From assembly GCA_964405435.1 (NCBI GenBank), contig CAYOOD010000020.1, positions 26,651 to 90,650 of the forward strand: a stretch of DNA of 64,000 bases, in the 5' to 3' direction. The stretch is from DVEG01 sp964405435 (GTDB lineage: Bacteria > Cyanobacteriota > Cyanobacteriia > Cyanobacteriales > Oscillatoriaceae). Every line of letters begins with the position of its first letter. Position 1 is the first letter of the stretch. The notes under the pieces were generated by a model. That model had not been told where the DNA came from, did not search any database, and was given only the letters and a program-made list of their open reading frames with translations. Position numbers and translations under genes: made by a program. Shown in pieces: positions 1 through 10,700 of the stretch.

Positions 1-338
1 TTGGTGATATAGTCTGCGCCCCCAACTCCAAAGGCTTTCGCTTTATCTAAAATATCATCCAGAGCGCTGATAAAAATTACCGGAACCTCCCGCGTCAGGG
101 GGTCGGCTTTCAGATTTTCGCAGACTTCATACCCATTCATATCGGGCATGTTAATATCGAGCAAAATTATATCGGGCACCGTGGCTTTCGCGGCAATCAA
201 TGCCATCGAACCCGATATGGCTTTGCGGACTGAATAGCCGCGATCGGTTAAAATTGAAGATAAAAGTCGCAGGTTGTCCGGTATATCGTCTACGGCTAAA
301 ATGGTTGCTTTGCCGATTGAAGTTTTTTCGCTATCCAT
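1..338 (-). CDS. Response regulator receiver-domain protein (C-terminal part outside window)
   Basis: Reading the minus strand from an ATG at 338 gives an open frame to the left edge (about 113 residues seen). It is a CheY-like receiver domain: acidic pair D17-D18, phospho-acceptor D61 in LLDINMP, S91 in the FISA strand, and the conserved Lys right at the window edge. It would accept a phosphoryl group from a histidine kinase. The output domain, if any, lies outside the window, so its role cannot be told. The nearest kinase in the window (48-50 kb) is not linked to it. The family call is secure; the function is open. Confidence 0.9.
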   Translation of the reverse strand, partial: MDSEKTSIGKATILAVDDIPDNLRLLSSILTDRGYSVRKAISGSMALIAAKATVPDIILLDINMPDMNGYEVCENLKADPLTREVPVIFISALDDILDKAKAFGVGGADYIT

Positions 339-739
339 TGGGTGTTAAAAAATATCGATCCGAGCAAAATTCTTGAACGAGGCTCGCTGGCTGTTCGCCG
401 ATCGCCTGTTTTGGCGCGTATGGAATCGAGCAATTTGTCAATAGGATTTTTTTATAGCATAAAAAGCGGCAGTCAACAGCTCGGTTAAGCGCTCAACCGA
501 ATTCTAGTTTGGACTCACATTCAAGGAAAGAAATACTCAAGGATGCCTGATGCCGGCCCGAGGGTCTTCTTAATTGACGATTGAGCATTTTTCGTTCCTC
601 GTTTAACGGATCTGCACGTTCTTAGATATAGCGCACTTTTTTAAAATCCGCTTTTGCCCGGTTCATTGTCGGAGATAGGGCGGGAAATGCGGGCGCTCCC
701 GCTACAAGGCGATCGCGACCGCCCCCTACTCACAACCCC
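339..739. other. Intergenic region without a recognisable gene
   Basis: About 400 bases between the response regulator start and the DUF3598 stop. I see no convincing ORF, RNA gene or strong promoter. The right part, around 670-720, carries a GC-rich sequence of the dispersed intergenic-repeat type and a HIP1-like site. Confidence 0.5.
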
Positions 740-1594
740 CTAGCCGCTGACTTTGCGTTCGGTGACGAGGGTAAGGCTCGTCCATTCGCCTTTCTCGCTG
801 TAGCTGCGAATCAGCCGCTGTCGCAAATCCGGCTGTATCAGCCAGCCCACTTCTAGAAAAAACGGCGAATGCAATTTCACCTGCTCGGGACAGGTGGCAG
901 AGGCTCCGTCGGGAAGCAGCAAGACTTGCACCGGCAAGGCACCTCGGTTAAATCGCAGCACTCTCTCGCTGACTGAACCGGTAGATTGAATCGTTTTTCG
1001 ATCCGCGCCGCTGCCGAAGGTTAGCCGCTGCACGACTTCGCCGGAAAGGGTTTCGTGCAGTTCCAGGTGGGTGCTGTAGGTGTCGGGCGATCGCCAGTCC
1101 GGGTAAAGCGTCAGCGCTTCTCCTTGCCACTCTCCCAGCAATTGCTGTAGCGTCAGGGGCGGGCGTTCCGTTGCGCTGGTGCCAGCCCGCATTTCCCGAA
1201 TCAGGGTGAATTGAGACAATTTGCCGCTGCTGTTGTAAAGCTGCACCAGTCTCATGCGGCGGTTCTCCCCGACAAAGCCGAATTCTGCCCCGAACTCCGA
1301 ATAGGGTGCGAGTTGCATCGAGCCCTGAGAAAATGCACCGTTCTCGAAAAACAGGATGTCCCGCGCCAGACAGTTATATTCCCGCACCAGTTCGCTAACT
1401 TTGCCGTCGCCAGAGCCCTCGACAGAAGAGGAGAAGCGGCGGAGCGTCAGGCGAACTCTTTGATTGTCTTCCAAGCTTTCCAATAACAGAACGCTCGGTG
1501 TATTCCCCAGTAGTTCTCCCTCGGGGGAGAACTGGGTGAACGATCCCTGCCATTCGCCGAGATTTTGCAAAAAGTTTTCCCACTGGGATGTCAT
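740..1594 (-). CDS. DUF3598 family protein (two lipocalin-like halves)
   Basis: A 284-residue protein with no signal peptide or membrane segment. It looks like the cyanobacterial DUF3598 family. Two halves each begin with the same LGEWQG motif (about residues 12-17 and 152-157) followed by alternating hydrophobic strands, as expected for a tandem calycin/lipocalin-like beta-barrel. The substrate or ligand is unknown. The ATG start gives the expected MTSQWENFL opening. It lies downstream of the pseudo-caspase gene on the same strand, but a 180-base gap with heptamer repeats separates them, so an operon is doubtful. Family call is good; function is unassigned. Confidence 0.8.
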   Translation of the reverse strand: MTSQWENFLQNLGEWQGSFTQFSPEGELLGNTPSVLLLESLEDNQRVRLTLRRFSSSVEGSGDGKVSELVREYNCLARDILFFENGAFSQGSMQLAPYSEFGAEFGFVGENRRMRLVQLYNSSGKLSQFTLIREMRAGTSATERPPLTLQQLLGEWQGEALTLYPDWRSPDTYSTHLELHETLSGEVVQRLTFGSGADRKTIQSTGSVSERVLRFNRGALPVQVLLLPDGASATCPEQVKLHSPFFLEVGWLIQPDLRQRLIRSYSEKGEWTSLTLVTERKVSG

Positions 1595-1688
1595 TGTTTT
1601 TCTTTTAGGTGGTAGTTTTTATATTTTTTCCGACTGCGCGCCCTATTTACTTTCTCTCTCCCCCTCCCCCCCTCTCCCCTAAACCCCC

Positions 1689-1760
1689 TCTCAGCACTCA
1701 GCACTCAGCACTCAGCACTCTTCCCCCCTCTCAGCACTCAGCACTCAGCACTCAGCACTC
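1689..1760. repeat. Heptameric STRR array (TCAGCAC)n
   Basis: Two runs of about four TCAGCAC units (1691-1720 and 1731-1760) are separated by a C-rich spacer in the gap between the DUF3598 and pseudo-caspase genes. The same heptamer recurs at 27957-27982 (inside a gene), 38726-38845 and, as its complement, 44240-44284. Short tandemly repeated repetitive heptamers are characteristic of filamentous cyanobacteria. Confidence 0.85.
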
Positions 1761-1772
1761 TCCCCCTCCTTC

Positions 1773-4052
1773 TCACGCCACCCGATAAATAAAATTGAGC
1801 GTCGCGTAAGCGGCTACATCCAGCGCGTAAGCATCGGCTGAAACTCCTGCTATTTGTGCAGTTGGGGCGCTGGCTTGGTGCAAGTCTTGCAAGAGTGCTT
1901 GGGCGACGGCCAAAGGATTGGACAGGACGAGGATGGGCTGCCCGTCTGAGCGGGGGCGCAGATCTCCCGCCAGTGCGGCAAGGGTGCGGGAGAAGGGGGC
2001 GATCGAGCAGACGATCTGGGTTTCTGCCAGCCCGGGGGTGCCGCGAACAAGATAAGCGGAAGCGGTTTCGGCGGCGGGTATCGTCACGGTTTGTCCGGGA
2101 GCGATCGCTCCGGGCTGCGATCGCGCCATTTTTTCGGCGGCGGCAGAGGCGGCAGAGGCGGCGCAGGTTTCCAGACACCCCGCGATCGCCCGTCCCCGGC
2201 TGTCCAAGCCCAGCAGCAAGTAATACACCGGGCGATCGCTGTGATTGCTCAATCGATAATGAATGCGACTGCCCGCAGGTAAGGTAACAACCTGCAGCGC
2301 TTCCTCCCCTGGCATTGCGCTGCCCCCGGCTGCGCCACGAAAACGCAAGCTTTCTCGTTCTATCCGCACCCTGAAACTAGACGGGCTTTCCACCACTTCC
2401 AGCCTTGCTGCAATCCCCAACCGAGAAGATCCCTCATTCGCGGTTGAGCGCCACAATTTCGCGGCTAGCAGGGCGTGCAACTGCGGTGCCAAGCGGCGCA
2501 CGGCGGCTTTGACGGCTTCTCCGCCTTCGCCAACCGTATCGGGGATTAAATTCTGACCGAGGGAAAATAATCCGTAGCTGCTCGGGGCGAGAGAGGGCAA
2601 GGCAGCGGTTGGGGTGGCTGCCAGCAGCGTCTCGCGAACGCGCCCGAAAAGGCAGTCAGCCGGCTGCTCCGAGGCGATGACGGGGGAGACGTAAGGAATC
2701 GTGGCAAAGGCACTCGTCGCATCGACGCGCTCGATGCGTTCGAGGGCGGTATCGAGGGCAACTGTCAAGCTGGGAGTGCGGGGCAGCACCCGGACGCTTT
2801 CTCGAACCAATTGCCCCACCTGTAGGGGGGAAGTGGCGGCACTTTCATCATTGAGCGCGTGAACTGTTGCCGACAAGCCGCTGCGCGATCGAATCTGCAG
2901 CAGCAGGCGATCGCGCTCTGGCAGCGCTGCCACGCTCAGCAGGGAATTCACCCCGTAAGACTCGAGTATCCGCCCCGGCAGTCCCCCCAGCCAGACTTGA
3001 GCCGTTTTGCCGTCGTCACCCACTGCCGTCACCGCGCCGTCTGCTGGCGGATTGAGGAACACATCAGGGGGAAGTAGGGGGCGTTTTTGGGCGTCGGAGA
3101 GCCACTGGGGTTGCTGAGCCGTGCCAGCCAGTTGCTCTACCGTACAGGCGGCGCGCTGGAAGCTGAAGCGCAGCGATCGCGCCGGGGTTGCCCACCACAG
3201 GCTTTGGGTGAGGGCGTAGGTAAACACGCCGGCACTAAATCCGTTCCAGGCTAGTTCGGCGGCGACTTCTCCGGGGCTGGCTGCTGTCAGGAAAACTCCG
3301 GGCCATTTTTTGCCCTTAGAGTTTTCTAAATGTAGGGAGGCGTTTTGGGGCGCTAGTGGCTGCTGTGGCGGGATTGTTTCGGTGCTGGTTGATTCGGTTA
3401 AAGGGCTCGGGCGAGAGCGAATCCGCAAGTTTCCCTGGATGGGGGTGCCGGGATAGGTGTAGCTGGCATCCACGACGGCTAGCGATCGCTCGGTTCGCAG
3501 CGATCGCAGCAACTGCCACAGGGTTTCTTCTAGCAAGTCACTGACGGCAATCCCGTCGGCTGAAAGCGGGCTGTCAGCAGGCACGAGGGCATTGACATCG
3601 GAAGGCTGGGCGAAAGTCTGTTTGAGGGGAGACTTCTCGCTTGCCACTGCCGGCGCGATCGCGCTACTGTGCAAGCAGCGACCGTATCCGCTGAAGTGGA
3701 AAACGACGAGATCGTCTTCACTGGCTTGTGCGATTAAGTGAGTTTGAAAAGCCTCTTCAATATTCTTGCGGGTGGCTTGGCTGTCTGCGAGCGTCACAAT
3801 GTCCTGGGGCTGGAAGCCGAAGCGATACATCAGCAGTTCCCGCTGCAGTTCTACATCCGTCACGCAGCCAGCCAGGGTGCTGCCGGCACCGTACTGGTTG
3901 ATGCCCACGAGCAGCGCTAACTTGCGCCCGTTCGGCTGTGCCAGGACGCTTCTGGCGCGATCGCTCACCTGCCACAACAGCGTCTCGCTCATTCCAATGG
4001 ACGCCAGCAAGCCGCCGGCTCGTTGCAAAAATTCCCGCCGTTTCAGTCCCAT
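1773..4052 (-). CDS. Caspase-fold protein with Tyr-Ser in place of the His-Cys dyad (pseudo-orthocaspase)
   Basis: A 759-residue protein. The N-terminus KRREFLQRAGG resembles a twin-arginine export signal (residues 4-30). Residues 45-200 form a peptidase C14/caspase p20-like domain: strand KLALLVGINQYG, then VVFHFSGYGR, where the catalytic His is Tyr123, then AVVDASY, where the catalytic Cys is Ser197. Protease activity of the classical kind is therefore not expected. The same Tyr/Ser replacement is known from cyanobacterial pseudo-orthocaspases. The last 200 residues (strand-rich, RIHYRLSNHSDRPVYYLLLG) resemble the DUF4384-type domain often found behind cyanobacterial caspase domains. It lies divergently next to the TPS-CHAT array, also built on the caspase-superfamily fold. 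Fold confident; role unknown. Confidence 0.85.
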   Translation of the reverse strand: MGLKRREFLQRAGGLLASIGMSETLLWQVSDRARSVLAQPNGRKLALLVGINQYGAGSTLAGCVTDVELQRELLMYRFGFQPQDIVTLADSQATRKNIEEAFQTHLIAQASEDDLVVFHFSGYGRCLHSSAIAPAVASEKSPLKQTFAQPSDVNALVPADSPLSADGIAVSDLLEETLWQLLRSLRTERSLAVVDASYTYPGTPIQGNLRIRSRPSPLTESTSTETIPPQQPLAPQNASLHLENSKGKKWPGVFLTAASPGEVAAELAWNGFSAGVFTYALTQSLWWATPARSLRFSFQRAACTVEQLAGTAQQPQWLSDAQKRPLLPPDVFLNPPADGAVTAVGDDGKTAQVWLGGLPGRILESYGVNSLLSVAALPERDRLLLQIRSRSGLSATVHALNDESAATSPLQVGQLVRESVRVLPRTPSLTVALDTALERIERVDATSAFATIPYVSPVIASEQPADCLFGRVRETLLAATPTAALPSLAPSSYGLFSLGQNLIPDTVGEGGEAVKAAVRRLAPQLHALLAAKLWRSTANEGSSRLGIAARLEVVESPSSFRVRIERESLRFRGAAGGSAMPGEEALQVVTLPAGSRIHYRLSNHSDRPVYYLLLGLDSRGRAIAGCLETCAASAASAAAEKMARSQPGAIAPGQTVTIPAAETASAYLVRGTPGLAETQIVCSIAPFSRTLAALAGDLRPRSDGQPILVLSNPLAVAQALLQDLHQASAPTAQIAGVSADAYALDVAAYATLNFIYRVA

Positions 4053-4261
4053 GAATGTCTTCCTAGCTTCCCTTCTCTAGTTTAAATTCTTCGGTGGCTC
4101 CAGTCACGTCAGATCCTCTGGCGTGCTGCGCCGACTTCAGGCAGCGCCCGTCTTGGCGCGCTCGGTGGGGCTTTTCGGGGATCGTCCCGCGCCCCGAAAA
4201 GCGATCGCGCTCTGTCATCCCTCTCCCGAATGATTTGAGCAATTTTTCAGAGATTTTAAAT

Positions 4262-4363
4262 CGTCTTGTGGTGCTGCCGTCGGCACTGACTGGCGCGGGC
4301 AACCTGCCCCTATCTCATCCCTATTATGGGTCTGCTTTTACTGCGATCGCCTCTCCGTGGTAG
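4262..4363 (+). pseudogene. Remnant of a TPS-CHAT gene: last 33 codons and stop
   Basis: The frame ending at TAG 4361-4363 reads RLVVLPSALTGAGNLPL followed by SHPYYGSAFTAIASPW. This matches the extreme C-terminus of the CHAT proteins encoded downstream (gene 2 ends PLSHPYYWSAFTAIGSPW), with a Trp-to-Gly change. No CHAT homology is seen further upstream, so it is a decayed gene end in the same orientation as the array. It shows that at least four copies once stood here. Confidence 0.8.
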
Positions 4364-4712
4364 TGTTTTGTCAAGAGGGTTGTACGGGGTTGGTGGGAGG
4401 ATTGCCGGGGAAAGGGGGGAAAATAAGAGATGCGATCGCCCGTTGTTTGCATTTCTTTACAGGTTGAGGATTTTTTCCCGGTTTCTACCGAGCGCTCTGT
4501 GGCTCGTTCCCCGCCTCCATTTCGCCGCCTCCCTATATTTAGGTATTTTATCCCTTCTCACTTTCGCTCCTATAGGGTATGCTGAAGTCAATATAAGAGT
4601 TGCAGGCAACTGTATAAATTCGCAAAATAAGGCCCTCTGACAGGTATGAGAAAGCCCGCAACGGGCTTGTCAATCGACATCAAATCGGCTAAGATTACCA
4701 AGCGTGCTGTTT
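4364..4712. other. Leader region upstream of the first TPS-CHAT gene
   Basis: About 350 bases with AT-rich stretches around 4535-4640. Several TATAAA/TATAAG-like hexamers occur (near 4592 and 4612), but none has a well-spaced -35 partner, so I do not call a promoter. No strong ribosome binding site precedes the ATG at 4713. Confidence 0.4.
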
Positions 4713-7700
4713 ATGAAAAAAATTAATTTTTTGCTGTCAGGACTGCTCGTTACCTCTTTCTCGTACTGTCAGAATTTATCCCTTGCCCAACCGATCGCCC
4801 CAGATGCCAGTGGCACCAATACGACGGTGACGCCTCGCGGAAATCGCTTCGACATTTCAGGGGGGCTCTCGTCGCAGAATGGAGCGAATTTGTTCCACAG
4901 TTTTCAAAAATTTGGTTTGTCTGAGGGGCAAATTGCCAATTTTTTGTCTAATCCAGCGGTTCGCAATATCTTCGGACGGGTGACGGGGGGCGATGCCTCT
5001 TATATTAATGGCTTGATTCAAGTGACGGGGGGCAACTCCAATCTCTTTTTGATGAATCCAGCAGGAATAGTATTTGGGGCAAATGCAAGGCTGAACGTGC
5101 CCGCTGATTTTACCGCAACAACGGCAACCGGGATAGGATTTGGGAACCATTGGTTTCAGGCAGTTGGCAATCAGAACTGGGCGCAATTGGTAGGAGAGCC
5201 GAGTGCGTTTGCGTTTGGGGGGAGCCAGCCGGGAGCGATCGCCAATTTCGGCAATTTAACCCTCAATCCGGGACGGAATTTAACTCTTGCTGGGGGCAGT
5301 ATATTAAATGCGGGTTCTCTGTCATCTGCCGGAGGGAAGATTACTCTGGCGGCGGTTCCGGGTTCGCGTACCGTTCGCATTTCTCAGCCGGGGCATTTGT
5401 TGAGTTTGGAAGTGGGAGCCGGGATGGGGGGATTGGGGGAGGGTTTGGGGTTGACTCCCCAATCTTTGCCGGAGTTGCTGACAGGTAGTGGGTTGTCTCA
5501 CGCCAGTCAGGTGCGGGTGAATAGTAATGGAACAATTCAGCTCGTCGGTTCTCAAATAGCGGTGCCTGTTGCAGCGGGAGACGCGATCGCATCTGGAAAG
5601 ATTGACGTTTCTAGTTCTTCTTTTTTGGGGGGAAAAGTTAGCGTACTCGGCACCCGCGTCGGTTTAATCGGCGCGAATATTGACGCCTCTGGCAGCAATG
5701 GCGGCGGCACGGTTTTAATCGGCGGCGATTACAAGGGTTTGGGAACAGTTCCCAATGCGACATTTAGTTTTGTAAGCCCGGATTCAACGATAAAAGCCGA
5801 TGCTTTGGCTCAGGGCAGCGGGGGGAAAGTAATAGTATGGGCAGACGATACAACTCGTTTCTACGGTACTATTTCAGCGCGGGGCGGAGCCGTGGCGGGA
5901 AACGGCGGATTTGTCGAGACATCGGGTAAAAATAATTTGGATGTCGTCGGCGCGTCAGTGGATGCGAGCGCGGCGAGTGGATTGCCGGGGATGTGGTTGC
6001 TCGATCCGCGCGACGTGACGATTCAGGCGGCGGCGACGGCGGGAGGGAATTTTAGCGGGGGAAATCCCGATATTTTCACGCCTGATGCTGACAGCGCGCT
6101 CGTTTCGAGGGACAATATTCAGAGCGCGCTCAATGGCGGAACGAGTGTTACGATTACGACGGGCAACACGGGCGCTCAAGCAGGGAATATAGAAGTTAAT
6201 GCTGGCATTCAGAAGACAGCCGGGAGCGAGGCAACTTTTACTTTAGAGGCGGCTGGCAATATCTCGGTTAACGCCCCAATTGGCAATAGTTCTGCTGCTC
6301 CGCTAAATTTGGTTTTCACGGCTGATACGAATGGAAACGGTGAAGGCACGATTAACATCGGGCAGTCAATTTCGACGGGGGGCGGCTCTGTCGCCCTAAC
6401 GGCGACGACTACCTCGCTAGCGGGCGGCATTGCTGTGAATGCCCCGATTAATTCGGGAGGCGGCAATATAACTATGACGGGCTCGGCTAGTTCCCCAGGG
6501 GGGCAATTTCCCAATGTCGGAGATGGAATTACTATCAATGCCGCCGTCAATTCGGGAGGCGGAAATATTAGCTTGACGGGGACTAGCAACTTCAATAGCA
6601 ATGGCATTTTTGTGAATGCTCCCCTCGCATCGGGGGGCGGCACAATTGAGCTGATTGGAAGTAGCAACGGGGGGAATGGCATCGCGATTGCTTCCTCGGT
6701 GAATTCAGGTAGCGGCGATATTGTGCTGAGTTCGGATAGCCTCAATCTCGACGCGGGCGGCGCTCCTTCCATTGCGGGCACTGGCAACTTAACCCTGCAG
6801 CCATTAACTCCGACGCTCGCCCTGCAAATTGGCGGCGCGGGTGTTGCCAATACTATCTTTCTCACTGACGGAGAATTGAGCAGATTGACGAATGGTTTTG
6901 CCTCGATTGCTATCGGGCGGGCGGATAGCAGCGGGCAGATTACTTTAGGAAATAACGTAACTTTTAACGATCCGGTAATATTGCGATCGCCTGCAGGTTC
7001 TATTGATACGTCAATCGGCGGTTTTACCCTTACGGGAACCGACAACGCTACGATTACTTTAGAATCGCAATCTATTACCACTGGCACGATTAACAGTCAG
7101 GGGCAGGCAATTCGTTTAAATAGCAGCGGCACTGTCAATACGGCTGGAGGAACTTTAAACGCGAGCTCTGTCACGGGCAACGCCGGCGATATTGCAATTA
7201 TTGCCGCTGGGGATATTATTTTTGGTCCTTTAAATGCCAGCTCTACTGCTGGGAATGGCGGTGCCGTTACTCTCACCAGCACGGGCGGCTCTGTTGTTCA
7301 CAATCCTTTTACAGGCAGCATCGACACGCGCTCTACTGCAGGCAGCGGCGGCGCAATTTCTATCAGTGCTGCGGCGGATATTTCGGCACCTGAATTAAAT
7401 TCGAGTTCTCCTGCACCCAATGGCAGCGGCGGCACGATTGCTCTCAGCAGCAGCGGCGGTACGATTGACACCTATGAAACGCTCGCAGGCGGGCTCGACT
7501 CCAGCTCCGCCAGCGGCATGGCGGGAGATGTCATTCTGAGTGCTCCGAATCTGATTAATCTCTTTAATATTAATGCGATGGGTTTGCCCGGAAGCGGGAA
7601 TATTACCGTGACGAGCAATCAACTTGATTTTGCTGATGACTTGGCTAATCCAGCTAGCGTTCGAGGCAGCGGTACGTTAACTGTTCAGCCTTTTACAAGC

Positions 7701-10700
7701 AGCCAGCTTGTTCAAATTAACCCCCTTTTGAACGAGCCAATTGAGGAGGGCAATATTTTGCTCGTGGGAGCAGAATTTCAGGCGGCAGTGCAAGATGGGT
7801 TTAATGATGTTATTATCGGGCGGGCGGATGCAACGGGCGCGATCGCAATTGACGGGGCTGCTACTTTTAACGATCCGGTGGCGATTCAAACGGGAGGAAC
7901 AATCAATGTCAATCAGCCGATTTCGGGGGCGGGTAATGCTTCGCTGACGCTGAATGCTCCTCTTATTAATTTAAATGAAAATGTCGCAACAATTGACCAA
8001 AATATCACGTTAGGTGGTAATATTATATTGGGGGCTGATGTAACGCTCGACACGGGGGGAGCCGGGGCGGGAGACGTGATTTTTAACGGCACGGTTGACG
8101 GCGCGCGAGCGCTCGGCGTTAATGCCGGTACGGGCAACGTTACTTTTAACGGGGCTGTGGGCAGCAGCACTCCTTTGAGCGGGCTAATTGTCAGCGGGCA
8201 AACTATCAATACTGCAGCCATCAGGGTGGCGGGAAATATCGACATTGCGGCAAGCGGCACCCTCAATTTCGGCAGCACTGTCACGACGAGCAATAACGGC
8301 AGCCTCGCGATCGCAAATACGGGAAATTTAACCCTGTTGGCAGATAATTTGCAGCTCGACGGCGCTTTTCTTCAAACCGGGGCGGGTGCGGTTTCCCTAT
8401 CGGGCAATTTGAACACGACTGACGACGCTATCGCATTTAATGCCCCGGTGACGCTGGCGGGAGCTGCGAATTTTAATGCCGGTACGGCTGAGATTACCTT
8501 TAATTCAACCTTGGCGGCGGGCAACAACAATCTCGCCCTCACTGCCGACACGATAAATTTAAATAGTGCGGTTTCCGGCACGGGCACCCTGCTGCTCCAA
8601 CCGGCGACACCGAGTGCGAATATTGACTTGCCGGGGCAGTTTCAATTGGGAGCGGGGCTGAGCAACTTGCAAGATGGGTTCAGTTCGATTACAATTGGGC
8701 GAAGCGATGGCAGCGGCGCGATCGCAATTTCGGGAAATGTGACTTTTAACGATCCCGCAACCATTCAATCGCCCAGCGGTACAATTACAGTTAATGGCGC
8801 GATATCGGGTACGGGCAACGCTTCCATCACCCTCAACGCTGCGACTATCAACCTCAACACTAATATTGCCACAGCCGAGCAAAATATTGCCATTGCGGGA
8901 AATACTGTATTGGGCAACAACGTCACCCTCGACACGGGAGCGGCGGGCGGCGGAAATATCCTTTTGGGGGGAAACATCGACGGCGGCAACGACTTGACTT
9001 TAGCAGCCGGTACGGGGGATATTACTGTTACTGGAGCAGCAGGCAGCAGCGCCCGATTGGGGAACTTTACCGTTAATAGCGCTAACAACGTCACCGCAGG
9101 TGCGATTGCCGCCGCCAGCCTCTTGCAAATTAGCGGCAGCGGTGCTACTCTGATCAATGGCGCGATCGATACCAATAGTGCCGCAGGCATTAATTTAACG
9201 GGCAACAGCTTCAACTTAAACGGTACTGTCACCGCCACCAATCAGGGCGGTTTCTCCGTCAGCAGCACCAACTCCCTGAATCTCGCCAACGACGTAAACT
9301 TAGACGGAGATTTCACCGCTACCGCCGCAGCCATTTCTCTGGCTGGAAATATTGCCACGCCTGACAGGATAACTTTCAACAGCCCCGTCACTCTCGCAGG
9401 CAACGCCACCCTCAACACTTCGGCTCTCGGCGGCGATATCGCGTTTAATTCCACCCTCGACGGCACGCAAGACTTGACGTTAACCGCCGGCACGGGTAAT
9501 ATTACTTTGGCGGGAGCGGTGGGTAGCACGGCAGCTCTAAACAACCTCGCGATTGAGAGCGCGAATAATCTCACGGCTGGAGCGATAACCGCCGCCAGTC
9601 TCGTACAAAATTCCGGCAGCGGCACGACTATTTTTAACGGAGCGATAAACACCAGCAGTGCCGCCGGCATCAACCTCGCGGGCAGCAATTTTACCGTCAA
9701 CGCTCCCGTCGCGGCAGCGAGTGGCGGCATGACGGTGAATCACAGCGGCACCCTGAATATTGCTGCTCCCATAACGCTGAATGGGGCTTTCAGTCAAACC
9801 GGCGCGGGTGCGGTTTCTCTGGGAGGAAATATCAGCGCGACGGGCGGCGGCATCAATTTCACCTCGCCCGTTACCCTGACGGGGGCGATTGCCCTGAATG
9901 CGGGGGGGGGAGATATCGTTTTTAACAATCGTCTTGACGGGGCGCAAGACTTGACTTTAAATGCTGGCAGTGGGAATATTATATTTAACGAAGCGATCGC
10001 CATCCGCAACCTCGCAGCCAACAGCAGCGGCACCACTCGATTTAACAGCACCGTCAGCGCCAGCACTCTCGCCACCGATGCAGGCGGCACTACGGAAATC
10101 GGCGGCAGCGTCACCACCACCGGCGCGCAACAATTTAACGATGCCGTGCGGCTGGCGGGAAATGTCACCTTTACCAGCAGCGGCGGCGATATCCTCTTCA
10201 ACTCTACCGTTGACGGCACCAACGGCAGCGAAAGCCTCAACTTGAATGCCCCGGCTGGGAATATTGCCGTAAATGGCGCAATTGGCAGTCTCGCAGCGAT
10301 TGGCAACCTGACAAGTGCCAGCAGCGGCACTACCGATTTTAACGGCAATGTCGCGGCGGCATCCCTGACTGCAGGCGGCAGCGGCACCGCAGAATTAAAC
10401 GGGAATATCGCCACAACCGGCACGCAGCAATTCAACAGCGCCGTGCGGCTGACAGGCAACGTCGCCCTCAACAGCGGCAACGGCGATATTATTTTCAACG
10501 CTACCCTCGACGGCACGCAAAACTTGGCGTTAACCGCCGGCACGGGCAATGTTACATTTGCGGGGGCAGTGGGCGGCGTTTCGCCACTGGGTAACCTCGC
10601 GATTGAGAGCGCGAATAATATTACAGCCGGCGCGATAACTGCTGCCAGCCTTGTACAAAATTTCGGCAGCGGCACGACAGCGTTTAACGGCGCGCTAAAT

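Noticed and set aside
6209..7087. Long minus-strand open frame (292 codons) inside TPS-CHAT copy 1
   Set aside because: It is the complement of Gly/Asn/Ser/Thr repeat codons and reads as Pro/Leu/Val/Ala low-complexity sequence. Many such frames lie opposite all three stalks (for example 9794-10804, 21044-21910, 23072-23728).
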